Made by a program: the position numbers and the translations under genes. Of a DNA stretch of 64,000 bases, positions 21,829 through 31,766 are shown piece by piece. The notes below the pieces were generated by a model. That model saw only the letters and a program-made list of their open reading frames with translations. It searched no databases and was not told the origin of the DNA. The first letter of the stretch is position 1. Every line of letters starts with the position of its first letter. Location of the stretch: positions 10,888,547-10,952,546 of the forward strand of contig CM064713.1 in the NCBI GenBank assembly GCA_032717465.1. The letters are read 5' to 3'. The DNA comes from Coenobita brevimanus (lineage: Eukaryota; Arthropoda; Malacostraca; Decapoda; Coenobitidae).

Positions 21829-22171
21829 AAGTGACAAGCAAAGTGAAATATACTGTACCGTAGGTTTAAGGAATTTTCCACAGTAATACATATTAAGTTT
21901 CTGTGCTTCTACAATACGTGCATATTATTATTAACCCTGGACTTACTCTCTCTAATTGGATTTACCTGCCTACAGCTGCTGTTTTCAACACTACGCATTA
22001 CTAGTGAGTTAAACAACCCATAATATCTCTTAATTTACCAATTACAGTTCGTGTCTTCAGTAATACATTAAGTTAAAAATTTTTGTAATACGTAATCTTA
22101 ATATGTGCCATATTGTACAGTATTATGAATGAATGAAAAGTGATCTATCTATCTATCTATTTCCAGACGCC

Positions 22172-22558
22172 TCAATCCCGTTTGGGGTGGCCACAAACAA
22201 ATCGCCTCCACGTCGCCCTGTCCCCCGCCATTTCACTGCTCTGCTCCCAACTCACATCCCCCTCTCTCATACACCTCTCCACCCCATCCCTCCATCTCAT
22301 CCTCGGCCTCCTCCTCCCTCTTCCCCCCTCCACCTTACTGACATATATTCTCTTCGTCAATCTTTCACCCTTCATCTTCTCCACATGGCCAAACCATCTC
22401 AGTGTGTTCCTCATAACTCTTCCGATCACATCCACATCCACACCACAACGCTCCTTTATATCCTCATTCGTCAGCCTGTCTCTCCATGTGACTCCACAGG
22501 TTCCTCTTAAATAACTCATTTCCACTGCTCTCACTCTTGACTTGTGTCTTTCCAACAA
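22172..22558 (-). pseudogene. LINE-A RT C-terminal tail
   Basis: 128 codons with RAVEMSYLRGTCGVTWRDR, WFGHVEKMKGERLTKRIY and [18 protein letters not shown], the usual basic C-terminus of this LINE group. It ends 30 bp before the LINE 3' end. Confidence 0.85.
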
Positions 22559-22593
22559 CGTCCAAGCTTCACTTCCTTACGTTAGAGTAGGTA

Positions 22594-23220
22594 TCACAAT
22601 ACTGTCATGTAGTAACTTTTCACTTCCATGCTCACTTCCCTGTTTCTTATCACTGCTTTCAAAGAACCAGCAACCTTTCTTCCCTGCTGTACCCTTTCAA
22701 GCATTTCACCCTCCAAACCTCCATCCTTACTCATCACACTACCCAAGTACTTAAACGTACTCACATTTTCCAATTCCTCACCATCCAACCTCGCTGTACA
22801 TTCACTGACTTCACCTCTCCCAAAGACCATCACTTTACTCTTCCCTACATTCACCTTTAGATTCAGTTTCTTATACACTCTGCCAAACTCATCCACCAAG
22901 CCTTGCAGCTCCCCTTCGTCTTCACTCAACAACACAGTATCATCTGCAAACAACAGTACAGAGAGTTTCCAAACACTATCCTCTCTCACCAGGGCCACTC
23001 CAACATCCACTACCTTACCTTCTACCTCTTTTATTACCCCATCCATGAACAGATTGAACAACCATGGAGACATGACACATCCCTGTTTCAACCCAACCTC
23101 CAAAGAGAAAAATTCACTTAGTTCACCATCCACATGCACTGCAGCCTTAGCACCATCATACATACTCTTCACAGCATTCATCAACTTTCCATCTACTCCA
23201 TATATTCTTAATAGTTCCAC
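22594..23220 (-). pseudogene. LINE-A RT palm and thumb
   Basis: It starts MELLRIYGVDGKLMNAVKSM and has FSLEVGLKQGCVMSPWLFN (motif B region), LLFADDTVLLSEDEGEL (motif C, both Asp intact) and the thumb with FKYLGS. It is separated from the upstream part by frame breaks in 23220-23535, where motif A should lie. Confidence 0.88.
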
Positions 23221-23534
23221 AGTCCTTGTCTATCCACCTTGTCATATGCTTTCTCCAAACCCATGAAAGCCGCATACAACTTCTTTCCCTTCTCTAGAAA
23301 CTTTTCCACTAAAGATCTAAGAATGAATATCTGATCTACACAACCTCTTCCCTTCCTAAAGCCTCCCTATTCTTCTCCAACTAATTCCTCTGTTCTTTCT
23401 CTAACTCTGTCAATAAGTATCCTACAATACACTTTTCCTATTATACTAAGAATACAAATGCCCCTATGATTACCACACACTTCTTTTTCCCCTTTCCCTT
23501 TGTACAAGGGAATAATTATAACTGACTTCCAAAC

Positions 23535-24572
23535 CTACGGGACTCTACCTCCCTCCCAGGCCAATCTGCACATCTTCCACATCCATTCTACTACTATCTC
23601 TCCCCCATGCTTCAGCATTTCACCACACACTCCATCAATTCCCGGGGCTTTCCCCAATTTAACTTCCTTCATTGCCTCCACAACTTCTACCCTACTTATT
23701 TCTTCCTGTCCTCTCACCTCCCTCCTTCTCCCAGCCATTCCCCAGCCACTTATACTCGCATTACTTCCATCCTCTATGTTCAACAATTCCTTAAAGTGTT
23801 CTCTCCATTTGCTCACTTTTTCTCCCTTCTCCACTAGTAATCTACCATTTTTATCTTTCACTCCCCTGCTAACTTCACTTCCACCCTGTCTTACTCTTTT
23901 CACCTCTTTCCAGAATATTTTCTTACAGTCCCTCCACTTTACACTCAAATTCCTTCCAAATTCCTCATCCACTCTCTTCTTACTCTCTCTCACTAATCTT
24001 TTCACCTCTCTCTTTCTTTCTACATATAACTCTCTCTTCCGCCTCTCAACTTCTTCCACGCCCCTATTTCTCATCCATTCATTGTATGCTTTCTTCTTTT
24101 GTGCCACAGCCTGTCTCACCTCTTCAGTCCACCACGCTGTTACTTGTACCCCCTTCCGTCTTCTCTTCCTTCCACACATCACATCACACTCTGCACATAT
24201 TTCTTCTGTAAATATCCTACACACACCTTCCACGTCTCTCATCTGCTCCGATTCATATTTGCCCAATCGTTCCTCCACTTCTCTCTTATTCTCTGCCTTT
24301 TTCTCATCCACTTGTAACCTTTCCACTCTCCTTGCAACTACTCCTTCCTCTCGTCTTTCCCTTCTTCTATTCCTCCATCTTACTTGTATCCTAATTCTGA
24401 CCACCACCAAGTAGTGGTCAGAAAGTCCACTCCCCCAACCTCTATAAGCTCTTGCATCCATTACACATCTTCGCATCCTTTCATCCACACACACATAATC
24501 AATCATTGCCTTCCTTTCATTCAATTCACCACCCACCCTTCTCATCACTCGCCATGTATACCTGTGGATCAT
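23535..24572 (-). pseudogene. LINE-A ORF: endonuclease end, linker and RT fingers
   Basis: 345 codons open. It begins MIHRYTWRVMRR, has IDYVCVDERMRR and SDHYLVVVRI (endonuclease end), an Arg/Lys/Glu-rich linker, and ends in GKAPGIDGVCGEMLKHGG and EWMWKMCRLAWEGGRVP, the first RT motifs. The frame is lost at 23535. The catalytic palm follows at 22594-23220. Confidence 0.85.
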
Positions 24573-24727
24573 TCATTACCATTCGGTAAAATTTCAATTT
24601 AAACATAAAATTAAGTATCTTAGGGGTCCCACCCCAAAATCCAAAAAATCTGATAATCCGAATGATTCTCGTTCCACTGCCATTTGGAATAATGGACTTT
24701 TACTGTATGTACATTTGTTGATAACAG

Positions 24728-25685
24728 TGTGGGGGAAAAATTAGAAAAATTTAGAATATACCCCCGGTAGTGTCGTAAATATTTAACTGGCAAATCATTT
24801 GCACTAAACAAGACAAAAATAGGCCTACAACACTACATAATTTGTCCGGATATATATGTCTTACTCCCAGGACTCACCTGGATCGTAATGACGTGTAGGT
24901 TGTGTTCCCTACTGAGCAACTAAACGATCTATTTAAGGATCCTCAAATAAAAGCTGGAAACCCTGGTGAAATATTATTCGCCCAGTCTTTCGCCACTAAG
25001 GGTCATTTAGTTACTTAGCTTAAGAGTAGCAATGGAGAGGCTTGTAAGTTGTTGCCATATGGTCGGAGTTGTTGAAGATGTTGCTTGTTGCTAGTGCTTG
25101 GTGGATTACTGGAGGTTACGGCCTGGACCAAATACGTACTTTTTACGTAAGCATTACTATTTACACTATTTATAAATTAAAGTGAATTGATAGTGTTCAT
25201 TCCCATCTAGGAGGAAGCACTGTCGTAAATTAATTAATCAGTCCAGTCTGTCCCAACCGAATTCTCTCTCAATACCACGAGAGTGGTTAGACTGTTTCCA
25301 AGCGTGACTAAAGCATGACTGGGACTGCCTCTGACTCGAGATCATCTGAGACTAAGACTCAATGAATTAGGCCTCAGAGCGTGGGCGAGAGCCCGAGCAA
25401 CTGAGGTCTCGTGACTCGTAATTGACCGAGGCCTAGCCGAGACTAAAACTTAGACCTCTGGAGAGAAGAACAGAGGCGATCCACCAATCAAATAACTAAA
25501 AATGCATATGTGCACATTCCATCCATGGCTGGGAAAAAGACTAAATTATGAACCATAGTATAAATATACGTAATCCTATATACCCATCACCCTGGGTTAC
25601 GTATAATACATTATACTTCCAAAATACGACTGCCCATCACCAACTAAAATAGAAAATGGGAGGAATTATTCCTAAATTTCCGACA
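24728..25685 (-). repeat. BEL/Pao 3' LTR
   Basis: 958 bp. On the minus strand it begins TGTCGGAAATTTAGG and ends CCCCCACA. It is the same as the right LTR except for a few substitutions and an 8-bp indel. Confidence 0.95.
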
Positions 25686-25703
25686 TCCTGGGGGCCAAGA
25701 AAT

Positions 25704-27083
25704 CTAAACATCACCCCGTTTAATTAACTCCCCCAGGTGAGCTCGGAACCGTTGTGCGGCTCCCCGCTGTGGTTTATCTGAGCTTCCCGCATCTGTATCC
25801 CTACGGCCATGATTAACGTCCCCGAGTGCCGTATTAAGCGCCTCCGGACGGGAACTCACGGCTGTTTCTAATGGATATAATTTATTGATAGTCCTGAGTA
25901 CAAGGCCTAGGGCCGTCTTTAACTTCACTGTACGAACTATCCCTTGCTTATCCGGATAGCATTCAATAACTTTCCCCAATGGCCAACTATTCCTTGACTT
26001 ATCAGTGTGAATTAACACTACATCCCCCTCCTTAATATCAACATCCGTTTTATTAGCCGACTTTTGGCGTACATGTCTATCGAGAAGGGATGACAGATAG
26101 TGAGTTTTCCATGAATCCTGCCATTTGTTAATCAATTTGGATAACTGATGGTACTTAGTGTTCAATTTATCAGCTTCAACGTAAGAGGGATCCAAATCAT
26201 AGGGTGCCGTAGTTATTGCAGGCAAGGAGTCCAATCGATATCCACAAATAAGATGAGAAGGAGTGAGGGCTTCTGGCTCATCGAGGCTGTTAAGGACATA
26301 CGTTAAGGGGCGGTTGTTAACACGGCATTCCACTTCCGTAATTATTGTGTGTAAATCATCCATGTTTACTGGTTTTCTGAATAATACCTTTTTAAGACAC
26401 CCTTTTACTATGCCTATTAGTCTCTCATAGAAACCACCGAACCATGGAGCTCTCGGCGGTATGAATTTCCACTCACACTCTCTGCTGGTGAATTCATCTT
26501 GGACTTCCGCACTCTGCAGGACCTGATGTAGAAGTTCGGATCCTAATTTAAAATTAGAAGCGTTGTCACTGATAATTAATTTCGGGCAAGATCTTCTCGA
26601 CACAAATCTCCTAAAAGCATTCAAAAAGGTTTCGGCAGTTAAATTTGTGACCAACTCCAAGTGAACTGCCCTGGTGACAGTGCAAGTAAACAGTACCACA
26701 TACACCTTTTGCTCTTGTAGGGTGTCTGGTTTCAAGACTTCCATATAGCCTGTATAATCTAAACCGATTATTTCAAAGGGTCTAGCTTCTTCCACCCGCT
26801 CTTTAGGTAAGGGTGGTGGTGAAGGATAATGATACGGTCGTCCTTCTAACCTCTTACATGTATAGCAGGATTTAATTGTAGATTTCACAACTTGTCGGCC
26901 TTTAGGGATCCAGACGTTTTCTCGCAATTTGCACAATGTATCAGAAACACCACCATGCAAAGTGGTTTCATGAGCATATAGGACCAATAATTTCGTCAAA
27001 TGTTGCTGTCTAGGCAACAACAGTGGAAATTTAGTGTGAAAGGGGAGACCAGCTTGGTCCAGCCTACCACTACATCTGATCAA
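25704..27083 (-). CDS. BEL/Pao integrase
   Basis: 459 codons open. The zinc-binding domain has His38, His43, Cys73 and Cys76. The DDE core has Asp109 (IIGLDYTG), Asp173 (IISDNASNF) and Glu220 (GGFYERL), all present. The C-terminal segment (GDVVLIHTDKSRNSWPLGKV) is the domain that follows BEL integrases. It would join element cDNA to the host genome. It should be the C-terminus of the Pol polyprotein, but a frameshift near 27094 separates it from RNase H. The visible start codon is internal to the polyprotein and probably not a real initiation site. Confidence 0.93.
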   Translation of the reverse strand: MIRCSGRLDQAGLPFHTKFPLLLPRQQHLTKLLVLYAHETTLHGGVSDTLCKLRENVWIPKGRQVVKSTIKSCYTCKRLEGRPYHYPSPPPLPKERVEEARPFEIIGLDYTGYMEVLKPDTLQEQKVYVVLFTCTVTRAVHLELVTNLTAETFLNAFRRFVSRRSCPKLIISDNASNFKLGSELLHQVLQSAEVQDEFTSRECEWKFIPPRAPWFGGFYERLIGIVKGCLKKVLFRKPVNMDDLHTIITEVECRVNNRPLTYVLNSLDEPEALTPSHLICGYRLDSLPAITTAPYDLDPSYVEADKLNTKYHQLSKLINKWQDSWKTHYLSSLLDRHVRQKSANKTDVDIKEGDVVLIHTDKSRNSWPLGKVIECYPDKQGIVRTVKLKTALGLVLRTINKLYPLETAVSSRPEALNTALGDVNHGRRDTDAGSSDKPQRGAAQRFRAHLGELIKRGDV

Positions 27084-27093
27084 AGCATTGTGC

Positions 27094-29742
27094 TCAAAAG
27101 TTTAAACTCTTAACCAAATCTGGCATCCTTGTTATAAGTGGTTTCTGAAAATATTGGTAAACTTCGGGGAAGCTACTCTTCTGTAAGTATAGCAACCAAT
27201 ATTGTTGGGGTTTCATTAGGTTTAGAGTTTTGTTCCCCCTAATCTTTTGCAAAAATTGGAAAACCAAACTGGTGATCTTTATTAACTTCTTCCAACTACC
27301 AACTCTTTCCGGATCAAACAAGGGTTCAAGTTCTTTTTCCTGAACTTCTAGGACAGTCAGCGCATTAGGCTCCAAATTCGTCTTAAATTTCTGTTCTGGC
27401 CAAAGATCTTTATTATTCAACCATTCCGGACCATGAAACCAGGAGTCACTATTTATAAATTTATCATAAGTTAGGCCTCTAGTGAACAAATCAGCTGGGT
27501 TATCTTTAGTTGTGAGATGGAGATAATAACAGTCAGGATCAGCATCTCTCATATCTTGTACTCGATTTTTGACATACAAGATGTTACTTTTATTGTTCAC
27601 AACCCATTGAAGGGCTACTTCACTGTCTGACCATATATAGGTGGTATTAATCTTTATATTACTTAAGGTCTTCCTGATATACACCCCAAAATGGACTGCT
27701 ACATACATGGCAGTTAGTTCTAACTGAGGTAAAGTTTTACCTTTTAGAGGAGCTACTCTTGCCTTAGAAGATAAAATTATAGGAACATCCTCATAATTAC
27801 TGATGTAAGCAACTACTCCATAAGCCTTGGGTGAAGCATCACAAAACAGATGTAAATCATAGGAAGAACCTTCTTTTCCCACCATTCTCGGAAATTTAAC
27901 ACTTGCTAGGTTGTTGCATTCTTTTGAGAGGGTTTCCCAACTCTCCAGCGAGTCTGTAGGTAAAGGGTCATCCCAGCCTAATTTTCTGGTCCATGTTTGT
28001 TGAATTAGAATTTTTAAAGGAATAGTTAGGGGAGAAATTAGTCCTAGGGGATCGAAAATTTTACTAATGTTACTTAATAAAGATCTTTTGCTATCAACTG
28101 TATCCCACTCTACATTTTTTACATTAAGGACATCAATATCTGGATCCCACCACAATCCTAATATTTTATTACAGACTTCAGAATCAGAATTTATTTTAGT
28201 GGAGTTAGATGTCCACTCCTGCAGTGGCATGTTAGCCTCTTGCATAATCTTGTTGGCTATCAGATGAAATTTCTTTAGATCCTCCTCAGTATTTACAGTC
28301 CCCTGAAGATTGTCCATATATAGCGAATCTTTAATTTGGTTAGCCACTTCTATATTTTCTTTTTGCTGCTCTAAGTGATAATTTAGCGTCATTTGCAACA
28401 AGAAGGGTGAGCTAGTGGCTCCAAAAAGGACTGATTTAAATCTGTAAGTTACCAGAGAACTGTTATCATCATGAGGATTACTTGGCCACAAAAATCTGGT
28501 GAAATCCCTGTCTTCTTCTTGAAGTCCTATCCGTAAAAAAGCTTTGCTGATGTCTGCTGTAAAGGCATATTCATTAGTTCTGAAGTTTAGCAGCACATCT
28601 AATAGATTTTTGGTTAGAGTTGGACCAGTGTACAAACAATCGTTCAAGCTGTTAGTGTGGGATCCTAATTTGGCACTACAATCAAATACTATTCGCACAG
28701 GTGTAGTCTTACTGTCTCTCATTACTGCCAAATGAGGAATATAATGAGTATTTTGTCCAACCTGTGCCTGCTTAACTTCCTCGATAAATCCCTTTTCTAA
28801 ATGACTCTTGATTAACTGATCATATTTATCTAGTAAATCTCCTTCACCTTTAAGTCTCTTTAAATTTGAATTTAGGCGATTAAGAGCTAATTTATAATTT
28901 GTGGGCAAACTAGGTCGATTGACTTTCCAAGGAAGTTTTACCCAATATTGGTCATCATAGTACTGAACAGTCTTTTTATAATTTTCAAGCACAAAAGCTT
29001 CTTCGTGAGTTACCTGTTCAGGTTTAATGCCAATGCTATCCATTTTCCACAAATTGGAAATGTCAGGCTCTTCTGAATTTAGTGAGGGCTGCAAGCATAT
29101 ATTCGTTACCATAGCAACCTGTATTGCTTTCCTTGTACTTACAAACTTGTCAGGAATATTGCCATATACAACTAATCCTCCTTGTACTTTTAGGAAATTT
29201 ATGCCCTTGAGTTTAATGAGACCATAAACTAATTTAGGATAGAAATCAGCACCAATAAGGAGATCTATTTTATCTATGTGATCAGTCAAACCAGGATCAG
29301 ATACTTTAATTTGTTGATCTTTCAAATAGGTCAAACACTTCTCTAGACCATCTGTTCTTATGTTGTTGTTAGGTAAGGTGTCTCTAACCACAGCCTCTAG
29401 TCTAGTGTACTTCCTGCCAGCTTTAACAGTAATCTTAACTAGCTGATATTCTCTTCTCTGATCTTCACTAATGAAGCCGGACAGCTGTAAATTAATCGTA
29501 CCACTAGGCTTTAATTTAAGCTTGTTTACTAGGTCCTGAGAAATGAATGTCCTCTGTGATCCTTGGTCATAAAGAACTTTTGCTTTAATTTGAGATTTAT
29601 TCTTAATAATATGAACAGCTCCAACCGGTAAAGCAGTTGAGATGGTATGTTGATTTGTTGGAGTGACTGAGCAAATTTGTGAATTAAGTGTATTCAGCCT
29701 ATCACACAAGACTGTGATGAAACCCCTTTTTACAAAGGTCAC
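27094..29742 (-). CDS. BEL/Pao protease, reverse transcriptase and RNase H
   Basis: 882 codons open. The retropepsin-like active site is YDQGSQRTFI (Asp59). The RT has ADISKAF (Asp397, motif A), LFGATSSPFLLQ (motif B) and SLYMDNLQG (motif C, residues 475-478). The RNase H starts at LFCDASPKAYG (Asp near 635) with TLPQLELTAM and YIWSDSEVALQW following, the Peptidase A17/Pao arrangement. Motif C reads YMDN, not YxDD, which is either a lineage variant or a lesion. The start overlaps the end of gag in another frame. Confidence 0.93.
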   Translation of the reverse strand: MTFVKRGFITVLCDRLNTLNSQICSVTPTNQHTISTALPVGAVHIIKNKSQIKAKVLYDQGSQRTFISQDLVNKLKLKPSGTINLQLSGFISEDQRREYQLVKITVKAGRKYTRLEAVVRDTLPNNNIRTDGLEKCLTYLKDQQIKVSDPGLTDHIDKIDLLIGADFYPKLVYGLIKLKGINFLKVQGGLVVYGNIPDKFVSTRKAIQVAMVTNICLQPSLNSEEPDISNLWKMDSIGIKPEQVTHEEAFVLENYKKTVQYYDDQYWVKLPWKVNRPSLPTNYKLALNRLNSNLKRLKGEGDLLDKYDQLIKSHLEKGFIEEVKQAQVGQNTHYIPHLAVMRDSKTTPVRIVFDCSAKLGSHTNSLNDCLYTGPTLTKNLLDVLLNFRTNEYAFTADISKAFLRIGLQEEDRDFTRFLWPSNPHDDNSSLVTYRFKSVLFGATSSPFLLQMTLNYHLEQQKENIEVANQIKDSLYMDNLQGTVNTEEDLKKFHLIANKIMQEANMPLQEWTSNSTKINSDSEVCNKILGLWWDPDIDVLNVKNVEWDTVDSKRSLLSNISKIFDPLGLISPLTIPLKILIQQTWTRKLGWDDPLPTDSLESWETLSKECNNLASVKFPRMVGKEGSSYDLHLFCDASPKAYGVVAYISNYEDVPIILSSKARVAPLKGKTLPQLELTAMYVAVHFGVYIRKTLSNIKINTTYIWSDSEVALQWVVNNKSNILYVKNRVQDMRDADPDCYYLHLTTKDNPADLFTRGLTYDKFINSDSWFHGPEWLNNKDLWPEQKFKTNLEPNALTVLEVQEKELEPLFDPERVGSWKKLIKITSLVFQFLQKIRGNKTLNLMKPQQYWLLYLQKSSFPEVYQYFQKPLITRMPDLVKSLNF

Positions 29743-30928
29743 ATCTTTTCAAATTGAAGTTACATTGATCAGTCTTTTGCCTACAAGTACATCTACCACA
29801 CCGTCCTATCTGTTCGAGTCTTTCTACACGAGTAGAACGACCTGAATACGCCTCACAGCTCTTGGACAGATGTGCTCCATCACACAAAATACACTTCAGC
29901 TGCTGAGCTGGCTGCTGACTGGCCGATGCAGAGGTTTGTGACTGAGCATTCTTGGGAGATGTGGGTGAAGATACTTGTTCTGAAGTGTGGTAAATCTTAG
30001 GAATTGATTTAGGAGATAATTTGATTTTATCAGGCTTCTCTTTAGTTAAAGCACCTTTAGTACTGGAATCTGATTTAGCTTCAGGCCCTTTGGACTCTAA
30101 ATGATGAATAACTTTTAATAATGAGTCCCTAATTTCCTGTAGCTGGGGATAATCTTCATTTGTTACATGCTGGATTCTCTCAATAGTTTTACTGGGTAAC
30201 TTTTTCATTACTAGTGGAGAGATAAGCCAACTGGAACTACTTAAATCACACCCCATTTTTTCCAATTTCCTAAGGGTGCATTCTAGATTAGGCCTAAATT
30301 CGGCCAAGGAATTACAAATATGAATAGGAGTTTTAAGGTGTAGCAGTCGCATTGCAAGTTCGTGCTGATTTCTCTAAGGATTATCAAAAGTTGCCTTAAG
30401 TAGCTGCACTGCACTGCTATATCCATCACTTTCTATACTGAAACCATCGATGAGTTTCTTCACGTCACCTTTTAACACTCCTCTTAAATAATTTAATTTG
30501 TCTACTGGACTAAGATCTTTTCTGGAATCAATACTGGCAACAAATTGATCCCAGAAGGAATTCCAATTAGCCGAAGTGCCATCAAACTCGGGTAGTTTAA
30601 GTGTGGGCAGCTTCGACTCAGCCCTTGGATAAGTTAAATGGGTAGACTCACTTTTCAGAGAGGAATTTATTTGAGCTATTAGTAGGCAAATTCTCTCTTC
30701 TTCGTTAGTCTTAGCTATAAAAATTTCATTAAATTCATCATCGTCCTTTGTGGCTTCCAATAAAGAATCATAAAGTGTTCCCATGACAGTCAGCTGGTTC
30801 TGTAATTGCTGGCTCCAGGCCTTAAGTTTAGTGTAGTCTTTGTCAGAGGATTGGAATTCATCATTTACTTTACCACTGAGAGTGGTGACATAGGCCTTAT
30901 GGCCTGCAATCCTCCTTGACAAGGACAT
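29702..30928 (-). pseudogene. BEL/Pao Gag with zinc fingers, one in-frame stop
   Basis: Starts at 30928 (MSLSRRIAGHKAYVTTLSGK), with a good AAC context before ATG. The N-terminal half is helical, then comes LPTLKLPEFDGTSANWNSFW, the DUF1759-like signature of BEL Gag. A TAG at about 30371-30373 breaks the frame, and the same frame continues to 29702. The C-terminus has Cys/His clusters (CILCDGAHLSKSC, CGRCTCRQKTDQC, CDLCKKGFHH), the nucleocapsid fingers. The last finger runs into pol only in another frame, so either a base was lost or pol uses a frameshift here. Confidence 0.9.
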
Positions 30929-30940
30929 GTTGAACCAAGT

Positions 30941-30954
30941 CTGAAAATCAAAAT
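30941..30954 (-). promoter_or_regulatory. Candidate splice acceptor just upstream of gag
   Basis: On the minus strand TTTTGATTTTCAG ends at 30941, 12 nt before the gag ATG. It has a pyrimidine-rich stretch and CAG, the form of a 3' splice site. Paired with the donor at 31916 it would remove the hydrolase ORF exactly. Confidence 0.5.
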
Positions 30955-31148
30955 TAATAGAATCACTAAATGTAGCCTACAGCAATGAAACCACTAGAAT
31001 TAAATTAACTAAATGTACATAGAAGAATTCAGCATCAAACAGCAATACGAAGAATGATACATAAATCTGAACAACTAAATTAATAGTACAATTAAATTTA
31101 GATTACAAATTAAAGCCTTCTAGGGGTTACTACAAAATTAATCCATAT

Positions 31149-31730
31149 TTAGTTTGTGTTAGCAACCCACTGATCATAATGAAATTTAATAGCTCCTCGC
31201 ACCTTGGCCCAAATTCTACGTCTTCCTTCCCAAGTAGGGTGAATTTGGTCCATGACTCTTACCTCCAGAGGATAGGTCTTACCACCAAGCAAAATAATTT
31301 TCCCTTTTAGTTCCTTGGTTATTTTCTTATTAACCGCGTTCATGATCTTATTGTAAACAATGGGATCCACATATCGAGGATGATTATGTGGATATTCCCT
31401 CTTTTCTACAGTGCATATCACACATTTAGCACCTGCATCTTCTATAGCCTCATTAATTTGTAGTAGTGTAGCCACTAAGTCCTGCACGTCAATTGACTCA
31501 TTAATATCGTTTCCCCCCAACATGACTATAACCAAATTATAGCCAGGTCTAAGTACTTCTGCAAATTCCTCGTACTCAAAAAACTTGTCTGCTCTGGCAC
31601 CTCCTACTCTGATCATCTCCATGGTCACCAAGGGCCATGGTGAAGGCACAGACATCAAGGTGTCACAGGTGACCAGAGAGTGGCCTATATAAGCCACCCG
31701 ATAATAATTTAATTCCAGAGCAGTCGCCAT
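31149..31730 (-). CDS. SGNH/GDSL-type hydrolase (esterase-like) encoded by the BEL/Pao element
   Basis: 193 codons, intact, ATG at 31728-31730 with AAC before and G after (a strong context). Block I is YIGHSLVTC with nucleophile Ser18 (GHS replaces GDS). Block II is VGGARAD (Gly43-44, oxyanion hole). Block III is VIVMLGGNDINES with Asn74. Block V is DQIHPT with Asp161 and His164. Length fits a minimal SGNH fold. The substrate is unknown: family members cleave acyl or acetyl esters. It lies between the primer-binding site and gag, inside the LTRs, on the element's sense strand. No signal peptide or membrane segment is apparent. Esterase-like ORFs are established in CR1 LINEs. I do not know of an established BEL/Pao example. 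Confidence 0.85.
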   Translation of the reverse strand: MATALELNYYRVAYIGHSLVTCDTLMSVPSPWPLVTMEMIRVGGARADKFFEYEEFAEVLRPGYNLVIVMLGGNDINESIDVQDLVATLLQINEAIEDAGAKCVICTVEKREYPHNHPRYVDPIVYNKIMNAVNKKITKELKGKIILLGGKTYPLEVRVMDQIHPTWEGRRRIWAKVRGAIKFHYDQWVANTN

Positions 31731-31745
31731 GTTGGAGTGTTAACA

Positions 31746-31763
31746 ATCCGGTTCGAAGGACCA
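31746..31763 (-). promoter_or_regulatory. BEL/Pao primer-binding site
   Basis: On the minus strand TGGTCCTTCGAACCGGAT begins 3 nt after the 5' LTR end (CCCCCACA). TGG pairs with the tRNA CCA end. The donor tRNA was not identified. Confidence 0.8.
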
Positions 31764-31766
31764 CTT

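Larger units (their letters stand above)
22140..24575 (-). mobile_element. LINE-A copy 2, 5'-truncated, inside the pogo-like element
   Basis: The minus strand runs from the end of the endonuclease (MIHRYTWRVMRR at 24572) through the RT to the 3' end, whose complement is CAGACGCCTCAATCCCG with (TATC)n at 22141-22163. It matches LINE-A copy 1 where both are present, and supplies the 3' half that copy 1 lacks. Confidence 0.9.
21367..24705 (+). mobile_element. pogo/Tigger-like DNA transposon remnant, split by LINE-A copy 2
   Basis: Termini are CAGAAAAAGTCCATTAATCC on the left and, reversed, CAGTAAAAGTCCATTATTCC on the right. Both are bounded by TA (21365-21366 and 24706-24707), the duplication expected of Tc1/mariner-pogo elements. 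Further TAATCCGA repeats follow inside each end. Removing the LINE insertion (about 22140-24575) leaves roughly 900 bp, far less than an autonomous element. Confidence 0.8.

Noticed and set aside
31149..31730. Hydrolase as an ordinary host gene that the element merely surrounds
   Set aside because: It lies inside the LTRs, on the sense strand, between primer site and gag, without introns. The target duplication encloses the whole element including it.
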